Shown here: positions 18,626 through 30,459 of the stretch, one piece after another
Layout of the letters: every line of letters begins with the position of its first letter
Position numbering within the stretch: the first letter of the stretch is position 1
Source: an uncultured Pelagibacteraceae bacterium
GTDB lineage: Bacteria; Pseudomonadota; Alphaproteobacteria; Pelagibacterales; Pelagibacteraceae
Length of the DNA stretch: 62,227 bases
NCBI GenBank assembly: GCA_902559605.1
Contig: CACEIC010000001.1
Coordinates: 105,056 to 167,282, forward strand
Direction: 5' to 3'
Program-made: the position numbers and the translations under genes
The notes under the pieces: generated by a model
What the model was told of the DNA's origin: nothing
Seen by the model: the letters and a program-made list of their open reading frames with translations, nothing else
The model's database searches: none

Positions 18626-19296
18626 CAGTAATTTTTTTTTTTAAAATATAAATATATTAAAAAAATGGAAACAGCTAATGAAAACCATGTAAGAGCATAC
18701 TTTAAGTGGTTGTTTGAAATATTGGCTCCAATTTGTTTTGACTTAGGATAAATTCCTTCCTGCTTGCTAATATTGTTGATAATGAATGGAGAAAATTCTT
18801 TACCTGTATAGGTCAATAAATCTTCATCTTTAAGCGTGAACCAATAATTCTTATTTATGTCATTATCTGGCTTGAAATAATTAAATTTGCTTTTTAATTT
18901 TAAAACTCCCTCAAATTTACTTTCATTTGAAACATACTTTTTGGATTTAAAATCTCTTGGAACCCAACCCCGATTTATTAAATAGCTTTTATTGTTAATA
19001 CTAACTGGATTTATAATATCAAATCCTGGCTCTCCTTTTTCATTTAAGGAATATAAATAAATTATTTTTGAATTATCTAATATTCCCTCAAATTTGATTT
19101 TTTTAAAGTTAATTGGATTACTTCCATTAAATTCTACTGGATCACTTTTTAAAGATTGGTCGATTGAATTTATTAAATCAAGCTTCCAGTTTAGTCTTAT
19201 AATTTGCCAAGTACCTAATGCCAAAAAAACTAAAATAAAAAAGTATACAAAGATTGAAAAAGATAGCTTATTTTTCAGAACTATTAACTTCCCCAA
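18625..19296 (-). CDS. SURF1 family cytochrome oxidase assembly protein
   Basis: LGTWQIIRLNWKLDLI; YLINRGWVPRDFK; C-terminal TM HLKYALTWFSLAVSIFLIYLYF. Confidence 0.9.
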   Translation of the reverse strand: MGKLIVLKNKLSFSIFVYFFILVFLALGTWQIIRLNWKLDLINSIDQSLKSDPVEFNGSNPINFKKIKFEGILDNSKIIYLYSLNEKGEPGFDIINPVSINNKSYLINRGWVPRDFKSKKYVSNESKFEGVLKLKSKFNYFKPDNDINKNYWFTLKDEDLLTYTGKEFSPFIINNISKQEGIYPKSKQIGANISNNHLKYALTWFSLAVSIFLIYLYFKKKNY

Positions 19297-20075
19297 ATGT
19301 AAATAGCTGCAAATAAGAACAACCAGACAACGTCAACAAAGTGCCAGTACCAAGCAGCAGCCTCAAAACCAAAGTGATGTTCTTTAGTAAAATGTCCTAA
19401 TTTACCTCTCCATAAGCAAACCGCTAAGAAAATAGTCCCAACTAAAACGTGGAAACCATGAAACCCTGTAGCCATATAGAATGTAGCTCCATAAATGTGA
19501 CCTGAAAAACTAAATGTAGCGTGTTGGTATTCGTATATTTGCAATAACGTAAAAAATGCTCCTAAAATTACTGTACAGATTAGACCATTTATAAATCCTT
19601 TTCTGTCATCCTCTAATAAAGAATGATGCGCCCAAGTTACTGTTGTACCAGATAAAAGTAGGACAAGAGTATTTATAAGTGGGATGTCCCATGGATCAAA
19701 AGTTTCAATATCTTTTGGTGGCCATACATTTCCCATGAATTCATTAGGAAACAAACTTGCATCAAAGTATGCCCAAAACCACGCAACAAAAAACATTACC
19801 TCAGAAGCAATAAATAATGTCATTCCATATCTATGATGAATTTGAACAACAGGTGTATGATGACCTTTGTGCTCAGCTTCGATTACAACATCTCTAAACC
19901 ACATAAATGCGCAATAAATTATAAGTAAAAAACCTAAAACCATCGCCCACATAACTTTGCTGTGGAAATAATAAACAGATCCAACTGCTGTAACTAGTGT
20001 TGCTATAGATGTAGCTAATGGCCAAGGGCTAGGGTCAACTAAATGATAATCATGTTTTTGACCAGATGCAGACAT
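19284..20075 (-). CDS. coxC: Cytochrome c oxidase subunit III
   Basis: HDYHLVDPSPWPLATS; SEVMFFVAWFWAYFDASLFP; TGFHGFHVLVGT; FEAAAWYWHFVDVVWLFLFAAIYIWGS. Confidence 0.97.
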   Translation of the reverse strand: MSASGQKHDYHLVDPSPWPLATSIATLVTAVGSVYYFHSKVMWAMVLGFLLIIYCAFMWFRDVVIEAEHKGHHTPVVQIHHRYGMTLFIASEVMFFVAWFWAYFDASLFPNEFMGNVWPPKDIETFDPWDIPLINTLVLLLSGTTVTWAHHSLLEDDRKGFINGLICTVILGAFFTLLQIYEYQHATFSFSGHIYGATFYMATGFHGFHVLVGTIFLAVCLWRGKLGHFTKEHHFGFEAAAWYWHFVDVVWLFLFAAIYIWGS

Positions 20076-20080
20076 TAATT

Positions 20081-20629
20081 TTAACTCTCTTTTTTTTCGT
20101 TTTTATAATATTCAGATGAGAAAAAAGTATATGACATAGTAACATCTTCAACTCTAGATGTTTTTGGATCATTTACTAATTCTGGATCTAAGTAGAATAC
20201 TAGGGTGTAACTTGCCTTTTCCCCTGGATCTAGTGTTTGTTTTTCAAAGCAAAAACAGCCTAATTTATTAAAATATGCTCCAAATGATGATGGAGAAACA
20301 TTATATGTAGCTACAGCAGATGAAATTTCATCTCCTGTGTTTTCCACTTCAAATTTAATTCTGTATACCTTGCCAGGCTGAACATCCATAGTTTTTTGAT
20401 CAACATCAAAATTCCAATCAAGAGCACTGTTAACGTTGGTATCTAACCTTACATTTATTTTTTTATCTAGAACTATATTAGGAGCCTCTTTCGATATTTG
20501 TGTAGTTCCACCAAAGCCAGTTACTCTACAAAATAAATCATACAAAGGCACAGCTGCAAAAGACAATCCCAACATAAAGACAAAAATTCCTGCTAGGATT
20601 AGTGGAGTTAAAGTATTTTTTTTAATCAT
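20081..20629 (-). CDS. ctaG: Cytochrome c oxidase assembly protein CtaG/Cox11
   Basis: SFAAVPLYDLFCRVTGFGGTTQ; KLGCFCFEKQTLDPGE (CxC copper motif); TMSYTFF. Confidence 0.95.
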   Translation of the reverse strand: MIKKNTLTPLILAGIFVFMLGLSFAAVPLYDLFCRVTGFGGTTQISKEAPNIVLDKKINVRLDTNVNSALDWNFDVDQKTMDVQPGKVYRIKFEVENTGDEISSAVATYNVSPSSFGAYFNKLGCFCFEKQTLDPGEKASYTLVFYLDPELVNDPKTSRVEDVTMSYTFFSSEYYKNEKKES

Positions 20630-20751
20630 AAAGGTCTTTCAAATACTCCAATATTAAATAGTGTGAAAATGAATAAGAAAACTATAAATGCAACCAAACC
20701 AACTGCTGTCCATAAATTTTTCTTTTTTAATTTTTGATCTTTGACTATCAT
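20626..20751 (-). CDS. 41-aa single-TM protein in the cox operon (CoxF/CoxW-like position), absent from supplied ORF track
   Basis: Reverse-strand translation MIVKDQKLKKKNLWTAVGLVAFIVFLFIFTLFNIGVFERPL*; ATGA overlaps with both neighbouring genes. Confidence 0.75.
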   Translation of the reverse strand: MIVKDQKLKKKNLWTAVGLVAFIVFLFIFTLFNIGVFERPL

Positions 20752-21656
20752 AAAACTTTATCCACTAAGAAAAAAACAAATATTAAAAATAAGTAAATAA
20801 TTGAATAGCTGAAAATATATCTAGCTTTCTTTATGTTAAATTTTCCAACTTTATAGTTATAAAGCTGGTAACAAATTAAATTATAATAAAATGTAAGTAG
20901 TAAGCTAAGTGTTAAGAATACTTCACCGACAAATCCAATGTAATATGGGAAAACAATTGTTGGTATCATTAGCAAAGAATAAATTAGAATGTTCTTTTTA
21001 GTATCCTGAATTCCATTAGTTACTGGAAGCATAGGAATGCCTGCTTTTTTATAATCATCAGCTTTGTATAAGCTTAATGCCCAAAAGTGTGATGGTGTCC
21101 AAAAGAAAATTATTAAGAAAAAAGCAATCGACTCCAATGAAATAGAATTTGTTGCTATTGCCCACCCGATTACTGGTGGCAAGGCTCCTGATGCTCCACC
21201 TATAACAATATTTTGTGGAGTTTTTCTTTTTAACCAGATTGTATAAACAAATACGTAAAATAATATTGTAAACAATAATAGAAATGCTGATAAAGCATTT
21301 GTAACAAAGTATAAGCTTACAACTGAAACAACTGACAGAGATGTTCCAAAATATAATGCTTGATTTCTGTTCAACTTTCCTCTTGGAATTGGACGTAAGC
21401 ATGTTCTAGTCATTAATTTATCTAAATCAGCTTCATACCACATGTTAAGTGCTCCTGCTGCTCCAGCACCAAAAGCTACAATTAATATCCCAATTACTGA
21501 TTGTTGAAATGAAACTGAAGTAGGAGCTGTTAACAGACCAACTGCACAAGTGAAAATAACAAGAGACATTACTCTTGGTTTCATTAACTTTAATAATTCA
21601 GGAATAATACCTAGTTCGTAATATGATTTTTTTACTTTAGAATACGTCGTAGCCAT
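20748..21656 (-). CDS. ctaB: Protoheme IX farnesyltransferase (heme O synthase)
   Basis: LMKPRVMSLVIFTCAVGLL; NMWYEADLDKLMTRTCLRPIPRG; DDYKKAGIPMLPV. Confidence 0.95.
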   Translation of the reverse strand: MATTYSKVKKSYYELGIIPELLKLMKPRVMSLVIFTCAVGLLTAPTSVSFQQSVIGILIVAFGAGAAGALNMWYEADLDKLMTRTCLRPIPRGKLNRNQALYFGTSLSVVSVVSLYFVTNALSAFLLLFTILFYVFVYTIWLKRKTPQNIVIGGASGALPPVIGWAIATNSISLESIAFFLIIFFWTPSHFWALSLYKADDYKKAGIPMLPVTNGIQDTKKNILIYSLLMIPTIVFPYYIGFVGEVFLTLSLLLTFYYNLICYQLYNYKVGKFNIKKARYIFSYSIIYLFLIFVFFLVDKVL

Positions 21657-21682
21657 TTTAATTTTTATATCTTAAGACGTTA

Positions 21683-24132
<2,450 letters not shown>

Positions 24133-24191
24133 TTGTTTTCTATATAGATCGAAAATATTATAAAAAATACTAGAGAATTCGCGACAATTTA

Positions 24192-24890
24192 TCAATTTTG
24201 CAAATAATTGATCACAGATAACGCGGATATAACCGCAGTTTCTGACCTTAAAATGTTATCGCTTAGTTTTATCGATTGAGACCCTTTAAAGTTTAGAATC
24301 TTTTTAATTTCACCGGATGAATAATCCCCTTCAGGACCAATTAAAAGACAATTTGGTTTTGAATTTGAAATTTTAATTTTTTTATTATTTGTATTTAAAT
24401 CTCCAAAAATTAAATTGATATCTGAATTGTTAGATAGGAATTTATCTAATGATTGAGTTTTTTCAATTGAAGGAATATTTATTCTATTACTTTGCTCACA
24501 CGACTCTATAATTATTTTATTTAATCTCTCATTATTTACTTTTCTAACAATTGTCCTTTCAGAAATAATTGGTACAAATTTTGTTACTCCAAGCTCAGTT
24601 GCTTTTTGTATCATGAAGTTAAAATAATTTGATTTAATGGGTGAGAAGGCTAACCAGATTTCGTGCTCTTTATTTTTTTGTCTCAACTGTTTAACAACCT
24701 TGAAATTTAAGCTACTTTTTGAAATTTCAGTTACAATTGACTTCCATTCTCCAGATTTATTAAAAACTGAAAAGGTCTCTCCTTGTTTAATCCTCATTAC
24801 TTTCAATAAATAATGTGACTGAGACTTATTTAAATTAGTTTCTAAATTAATTGATAATTTTTCTGGATAAAATATTCTAATATTGCTCAT
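24192..24890 (-). CDS. rsmE: 16S rRNA (uracil1498-N3)-methyltransferase
   Basis: KATELGVTKFVPIISERT; LLIGPEGDYSSGEI; LSDNILRSETAVISALS. Confidence 0.93.
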   Translation of the reverse strand: MSNIRIFYPEKLSINLETNLNKSQSHYLLKVMRIKQGETFSVFNKSGEWKSIVTEISKSSLNFKVVKQLRQKNKEHEIWLAFSPIKSNYFNFMIQKATELGVTKFVPIISERTIVRKVNNERLNKIIIESCEQSNRINIPSIEKTQSLDKFLSNNSDINLIFGDLNTNNKKIKISNSKPNCLLIGPEGDYSSGEIKKILNFKGSQSIKLSDNILRSETAVISALSVINYLQN

Positions 24891-24907
24891 TATATTTAAA
24901 TTAATTT

Positions 24908-25570
24908 ATGAAAAAAATTAAAGCAATCATATTTGATGCATACGGCACCCTATTTGATGTAAATTCTGCAGCTGAAAAATGTAAGGAAAAATTAGGAGAT
25001 AAATGGGAAGGATTTGCTAATTATTGGAGAACTACACAGCTTGAATATACTTGGCTTAGAAGTTTAATGAGAAGACACAAAGATTTTTGGCAAATCACTG
25101 AAGATAGTTTGGATAAATCTATGAATTTTTACAATATTGATAATTCAATGAGATCAGAACTATTAAATTTATATAAAGTGCTTTCACCATTTACAGAAGT
25201 TAAGGATGCGCTACAAAAATTAAAACAATCAAATTATAAATTAGCAATTCTATCAAATGGTACACCTGACCTTTTAAATGAACTTGTTGTTAGTAATGGG
25301 TTAAAAGATATTTTTGATGATATTTTTTCTGTAGAAGAAGCTGGTATTTTTAAACCAGATTCAAAAGTATATGACCTTCCAATAAATAAATATAATATTG
25401 AAAAGAATGAAGTTTTATTCTTAAGTGCTAATACATGGGATGTTTCTGGTGCAGGGAATTATGGATACAACACAGTTTGGGTGAATAGAAATAATAATAT
25501 TTTTGATAAATTAGATTTTGAACCTATCAAACAAATAAGTAATTTATCAGAATTGCTTGATTTAATTTAG
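24908..25570 (+). CDS. Haloacid dehalogenase type II-like HAD hydrolase
   Basis: IIFDAYGTLFDVNSAAEKC; QLEYTWLRSLM; ILSNGTPDLL; SANTWDVSGAGNYGYNTVWVNR. Confidence 0.85.
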   Translation: MKKIKAIIFDAYGTLFDVNSAAEKCKEKLGDKWEGFANYWRTTQLEYTWLRSLMRRHKDFWQITEDSLDKSMNFYNIDNSMRSELLNLYKVLSPFTEVKDALQKLKQSNYKLAILSNGTPDLLNELVVSNGLKDIFDDIFSVEEAGIFKPDSKVYDLPINKYNIEKNEVLFLSANTWDVSGAGNYGYNTVWVNRNNNIFDKLDFEPIKQISNLSELLDLI

Positions 25571-25581
25571 ATATATCCTAT

Positions 25582-26427
25582 ATGAACAGCATGATAAATA
25601 TCGAAGTAGAAAAAATTATAGATCCAACACCAGCATCAGATGGTGCAGGAGTTAAACTAAAAAGAAGTATTGGTGTTGAACCAAATTATTATGATCCATT
25701 TTTAATGTTAGATGAATTTGGATCAGAAAATAAAGATGATTATATTGCAGGCTTTCCACCTCATCCACACAGAGGAATTGAAACAGTTACATACATGTTA
25801 GCTGGGAGTTTTGAACATAAAGATAGTACAGGTGGTCAAGGAAAAATGACTGCAGGAGATGTGCAGTGGATGAAAACTGGCAGTGGAATAATTCATTCTG
25901 AAATGCCGGCTATGAATGATGGAAAACTTCATGGTTTTCAATTATGGATTAATATGCCTGCTAGCGAAAAGATGAGTAAACCAGAATACCACTATATTGA
26001 CTCTGATAAAATGAGCACACATAAGGATGAAGATAAATTTATAAAAGTAATTGCTGGAAAATTTGAAAATTCAGAAGGTCCAATAAAAAAACACAATGTC
26101 GATCCAATTTATTTTGATGTAGAATTAAATGAAAGTAAAACTTTTAATCATCAAGTTCCATCCACACACAATTCATTCATATATTTAATTGAAGGTGAGA
26201 TAGAAATTGGAAACAATAAACATGAAAGTGTTAAAGACTCTACCTTAATTTTATTATCTAAAGGTGAAAACTTAAAAGTAACTGCTTTAACAAACGCTAA
26301 ATTTTTACTAATATCTGGAAAACCGATAGGAGAACAGATTGCAAGAGGTGGTCCATTCGTCATGAATACTAAACAAGAAATACTTCAAGCAATTGATGAT
26401 TACCATAATGGTAATTTCGTAAAATAA
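25582..26427 (+). CDS. Pirin family protein
   Basis: DPFLMLDEFGSE; FPPHPHRGIETVTYMLAGSFEHKDSTGGQGKMTAGDVQWMKTGSGIIHSEMP. Confidence 0.93.
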   Translation: MNSMINIEVEKIIDPTPASDGAGVKLKRSIGVEPNYYDPFLMLDEFGSENKDDYIAGFPPHPHRGIETVTYMLAGSFEHKDSTGGQGKMTAGDVQWMKTGSGIIHSEMPAMNDGKLHGFQLWINMPASEKMSKPEYHYIDSDKMSTHKDEDKFIKVIAGKFENSEGPIKKHNVDPIYFDVELNESKTFNHQVPSTHNSFIYLIEGEIEIGNNKHESVKDSTLILLSKGENLKVTALTNAKFLLISGKPIGEQIARGGPFVMNTKQEILQAIDDYHNGNFVK

Positions 26428-26429
26428 AT

Positions 26430-27401
26430 ATGAAAGCTATAAGATTTGAAAAGTTCGGTGGTCCAGAAGTATTAGAATACAAGGATATTGAAATCGGTAA
26501 ACCTGGTCCAAAGGAAGTTCTAGTAAAAAATTTGTCAGTTGGGCTTAATTATATTGATGTTTATCATCGAACTGGTTTGTATCCAATTGAATTACCAAGT
26601 GGACTTGGACTAGAAGCATCTGGAGTAGTTGAGGAAATTGGCTCAGAAGTGAGTCTTTTTAAAGTTGGAGATCGAGTAAGTCATGCTTCTGCTCCAATAA
26701 GTGGATACTCAGAAAAACAAATAATGCCAGAAGAGAAATTAGTTACCGTACCCGAAGGTATTTCAGATGAAATAGCCTCATGTATTTTATTAAAAGGCAT
26801 AACATCAGAATATTTATTACATAGGTCATATGCCGTAAAGAAAGGAGATAAAGTTTTATTTCATGCTGCAGCTGGTGGTGTTGGTCAAATACTATGTCAG
26901 TGGGCTAATGCTTTAGGATGTGAAGTTATTGGAACAGTTGGATCTAAAGAAAAAGTTGAAATAGCAAAAAAAAATGGGTGTCATCATGTTATCAATTATA
27001 CAGATCATAATTTTGTGGAAGAAGTTGAAAAATTAGTAGGTAAAAACGGAATAGATGTTGTCTATGATGGTGTTGGAGCAAAAACTTTTGAAGGATCAAT
27101 AGAATGTTTAAAAATTAGAGGGATGATGGTTGCATTTGGAAATGCATCTGGATATGTTCACACTATAGATGTTAAAAAACATATAAATACAAAAGGTCTT
27201 TTTTTTACAAGACCATCAATAATGCATTATACAATTACAAGAGATGAATTAGAAAAATCTGCTGAATTGGTTTTTGATGCAGTTCTCTCAGGGAAGATAA
27301 AAATTGAAGTTTCTAAAAAATACAAATTAAGTGAAGCTAAACAAGCTCATATAGATTTAGAGAATAGGGTTTTAACAGGACCAGCAGTTATTATTCCTTA
27401 A
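26430..27401 (+). CDS. NADPH:quinone oxidoreductase (MDR superfamily)
   Basis: MKAIRFEKFGGPEVLEY; HAAAGGVGQILCQWANALGCEVIGTV. Confidence 0.93.
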   Translation: MKAIRFEKFGGPEVLEYKDIEIGKPGPKEVLVKNLSVGLNYIDVYHRTGLYPIELPSGLGLEASGVVEEIGSEVSLFKVGDRVSHASAPISGYSEKQIMPEEKLVTVPEGISDEIASCILLKGITSEYLLHRSYAVKKGDKVLFHAAAGGVGQILCQWANALGCEVIGTVGSKEKVEIAKKNGCHHVINYTDHNFVEEVEKLVGKNGIDVVYDGVGAKTFEGSIECLKIRGMMVAFGNASGYVHTIDVKKHINTKGLFFTRPSIMHYTITRDELEKSAELVFDAVLSGKIKIEVSKKYKLSEAKQAHIDLENRVLTGPAVIIP

Positions 27402-27798
27402 ATTGATCATCCATGTCTGAAAGATGAAGTCTTAACGCTCTTGTCGAGATTTGTATTTCTCTTATAAAAAATATTATTGATACCATCATCGATAAACAAC
27501 AAGAGCCAAAAATTATTCTAGCTAAAAAATATGTCTCTAAATAAAGAGCAAAAACTGTAAGCATATTAAATAAGAAACCAAATGCTGCAAAAAGTATAGT
27601 AATCCTTAAATTTTTTACTCTATCATTTAAATTAATTAGCTGCTGCTTCCACTCTGGTGGAGTATGCTTTTCAAAAACATATTCGTCGTGTATTTTTCTA
27701 ATCAAACCACTTAATGTATGAAATCTATTACTATAGACAGCCATAATCAAAGGAATGGCGGGAAACATTAATGCGGTAACAGTGTAATCAATATTCAT
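27391..27798 (-). CDS. DUF2721-like membrane protein
   Basis: Small polytopic protein with LPAIPLIMAVYSNRF.. and RxLRLHL C-terminus. Confidence 0.65.
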   Translation of the reverse strand: MNIDYTVTALMFPAIPLIMAVYSNRFHTLSGLIRKIHDEYVFEKHTPPEWKQQLINLNDRVKNLRITILFAAFGFLFNMLTVFALYLETYFLARIIFGSCCLSMMVSIIFFIREIQISTRALRLHLSDMDDQFKE

Positions 27799-27847
27799 GC
27801 GAATCAGTTTGATTATGAATCTACGCTTTGTTATTTACAAGTAAATT

Positions 27848-28717
27848 ATGTCTGAAAAGGTTAAAATTTTTATTGAATTAACAAGACTTAATAAACCAAT
27901 TGGTTTCATGCTTCTATTTTGGCCGTGTGTTTGGGGTTTAACAATTTCATATGATTTTTCTCTTTCTTTAAAAACTTATTTTATTTATGCTTTTTTATTT
28001 TTTTCTGGATCTGTTCTAATGAGATCAGCAGGATGTATTGTTAACGATATAAGTGATAGAAAAATTGATAAGTTAGTCGAAAGAACAAAAAATAGACCGA
28101 TCGCGTCAGAAAAAATTTCCGTATTTAATGCTGCAATATATGCTGCAATCTTATGTTTAATCGCGTTTTTAGTTTTGATAAATTTTAATAAATTTACTAT
28201 TTATATGGCTCTTCTTTCAATGCCATTGGCTTTTACATATCCATTAATGAAAAGATTTACTTACTGGCCTCAACTTTTTTTAGGTATTACTTTTAATTAC
28301 GGTCTAGTTTTGGCATGGATATCTATTCAAAATGAAGTTTCTATAGTACCAATTATATTTTATTTAGGAGCCACATTTTGGACATTAGGTTACGACACAA
28401 TATATGGATATCAAGATATTAATGATGATGAAATAATTGGAGTTAAATCAACATCGATTAAATTTAAAAATAACCCAAAAAAATTTATATCGTTTTGTTA
28501 CATTATATTTTTAATATCATTGTTTCTTGTTGGTTATAAAATGAATTTTAATTATTTATATTATATTGCTTTAATAGTGCCTTTAACTCATTTGTTAATT
28601 TTTCAATCTCTTAAATTAAAAACTGAAAGTGGGAATGACTGCTTAGCAAAATTTAAAAGCAATAATCTTTTGGGTCTTATTATTTTAATAATTTTGTTAG
28701 TAGGAAAATTAACTTAA
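27848..28717 (+). CDS. ubiA: 4-hydroxybenzoate polyprenyltransferase
   Basis: LTRLNKPIGFMLLFWPCVWGL; RSAGCIVNDISDRKIDKLVERTKNRPIAS; YDTIYGYQDINDDEIIGVKSTSI. Confidence 0.95.
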   Translation: MSEKVKIFIELTRLNKPIGFMLLFWPCVWGLTISYDFSLSLKTYFIYAFLFFSGSVLMRSAGCIVNDISDRKIDKLVERTKNRPIASEKISVFNAAIYAAILCLIAFLVLINFNKFTIYMALLSMPLAFTYPLMKRFTYWPQLFLGITFNYGLVLAWISIQNEVSIVPIIFYLGATFWTLGYDTIYGYQDINDDEIIGVKSTSIKFKNNPKKFISFCYIIFLISLFLVGYKMNFNYLYYIALIVPLTHLLIFQSLKLKTESGNDCLAKFKSNNLLGLIILIILLVGKLT

Positions 28718-30459
28718 TGAAAAATGTTGATATTATAAAAAGATTGTACAATGATTATACAACAAAACATCTAAATAAAATAATTCTTGCTATATTGTTT
28801 TCTATTTTGGTTGCTGGCGCCACATCGGCAACAGCATGGTTACTCGACCCTGCAATAGAAAAAATTTTTATAAACAAAGATCAAAGTTTAATTTTCATAA
28901 TTCCACTTTTAATCATAATAGCTTTTGCTACAAAAGGCATATCTCTATATTTAGCAAAAGTTTTAATGATAAAAACTGCAGAAGAAGTGAAAAAAAATAT
29001 TCAAATCGATATGTTATCTTCTTTCATAAAAGCTGATACTGAAAAAATTGAAGACAAACATTCAGGTAAATATATTTCAAATCTTAACTTTGATGTAAAT
29101 CAAATAACTGGGATGCTAAGTAATGCAGTTTTAAATTTATTCAAAGATGGCTTAACGCTTATAGGCTTATTATTTGTAATGTTCTCTCAAAATTGGAGGC
29201 TTTCTCTTATAGCTTTAATCATGCTTCCTATAGCTACGATAACAGCTAAAAAATTAGGAAAACGTATTATTAAAGTTGCCACAGAAGCACAAGAAAAGTC
29301 AGGCGACTTAAATAAATATTTAATTGATCTTTTTAAAAATCATAAAATTATAAAAATTTTTCAAAGAGAGAATTATGAACATGAAAGATCAGAAAAATTT
29401 GTCAATGATCTAAAAGAAAAATCAATAAAAATTGCAACTGTTTTTATAAGATCTACTCCAATAATGGAAGTTGTAACTGGAATAATGATTGCAATATTAA
29501 TTTTTTACTCGGGAAAATTAATTATGAATGACCAGCTTAGTATAAACAATTTTTTCTCTTTTTTAGCTGCAATGATGCTTGCTTATCAACCAATAAAGTC
29601 TTTGGCAACAGTTAATGTTGCTTTTGGCCAAGGACTATCGGCAGGAAAAAGAATATTACCTATTATTGATCAACAAAATAAAATTTCAACAAATGAAAAT
29701 GGAAAAATATTAGATATAAGTAATGCATCAATAAAATTTCAAAATATTAATTTTAGTTACAAATCAAATCTTAACAATATAGTCCTTAAAGATATTAATA
29801 TTGATATAGCTGGCAGAAAAATGACAGCTTTAGTAGGTCACAGTGGATCGGGTAAATCTACAATATTAAATTTAATACCAAGAATTTATGATGCAGACTC
29901 TGGGGAAATTTTGATTGACAATCAAAAAGTACAAAATCTTAATCTTAAATCGTTAAGAAAAGAAATATCTATTGTTGATCAAAATACAACACTTTTTGAT
30001 GATACTATTTTTAATAATATCAAATATGCAAAGCCGGAGGCGAGTGACGAAGAAATTTTTACAGCTGCAAAAATATCAATGTGTACAGATTTTATAGAAA
30101 AATTAGAAAATAAATTTCAGACTGTTATAGGGGAAAACGGAGTAAAACTATCAGGTGGTGAAAAGCAAAGACTTTCGATAGCGAGAGCTTTGTTAAAGGA
30201 TAGCAAAATAATTCTTCTAGACGAAGCAACTTCATCTCTAGACTCTGAAACAGAAGAAAAAATACAAAAAGCTATTGAGGAATTAACAAAAAATAAAACA
30301 ACAGTAGTTATTGCTCATAGACTATCAACTATTCTTAATTCAGAAAAAATTTATGTTGTTGATAAAGGTTCTGTAGAATCATCAGGGAAACATGATGATC
30401 TAATCAAAAATTCATTGCTTTATAAAAACTTCTACGAGAGACAAATAAAAAATAACTAA
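28717..30459 (+). CDS. msbA: Lipid A export ABC transporter ATP-binding/permease (MsbA-like)
   Basis: ABC exporter; VGHSGSGKSTILNLIPRIYD; LSGGEKQRLSIARALLKDSKIILLDEATSSLD; upstream of waaA-lpxK-lpxL. Confidence 0.88.
   Translation: MKNVDIIKRLYNDYTTKHLNKIILAILFSILVAGATSATAWLLDPAIEKIFINKDQSLIFIIPLLIIIAFATKGISLYLAKVLMIKTAEEVKKNIQIDMLSSFIKADTEKIEDKHSGKYISNLNFDVNQITGMLSNAVLNLFKDGLTLIGLLFVMFSQNWRLSLIALIMLPIATITAKKLGKRIIKVATEAQEKSGDLNKYLIDLFKNHKIIKIFQRENYEHERSEKFVNDLKEKSIKIATVFIRSTPIMEVVTGIMIAILIFYSGKLIMNDQLSINNFFSFLAAMMLAYQPIKSLATVNVAFGQGLSAGKRILPIIDQQNKISTNENGKILDISNASIKFQNINFSYKSNLNNIVLKDINIDIAGRKMTALVGHSGSGKSTILNLIPRIYDADSGEILIDNQKVQNLNLKSLRKEISIVDQNTTLFDDTIFNNIKYAKPEASDEEIFTAAKISMCTDFIEKLENKFQTVIGENGVKLSGGEKQRLSIARALLKDSKIILLDEATSSLDSETEEKIQKAIEELTKNKTTVVIAHRLSTILNSEKIYVVDKGSVESSGKHDDLIKNSLLYKNFYERQIKNN

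Noticed and set aside
21058-21402. 114-aa ORF inside ctaB (alternate frame, same strand)
   Set aside because: ctaB frame has clear catalytic motifs; the alternate frame has no recognisable features
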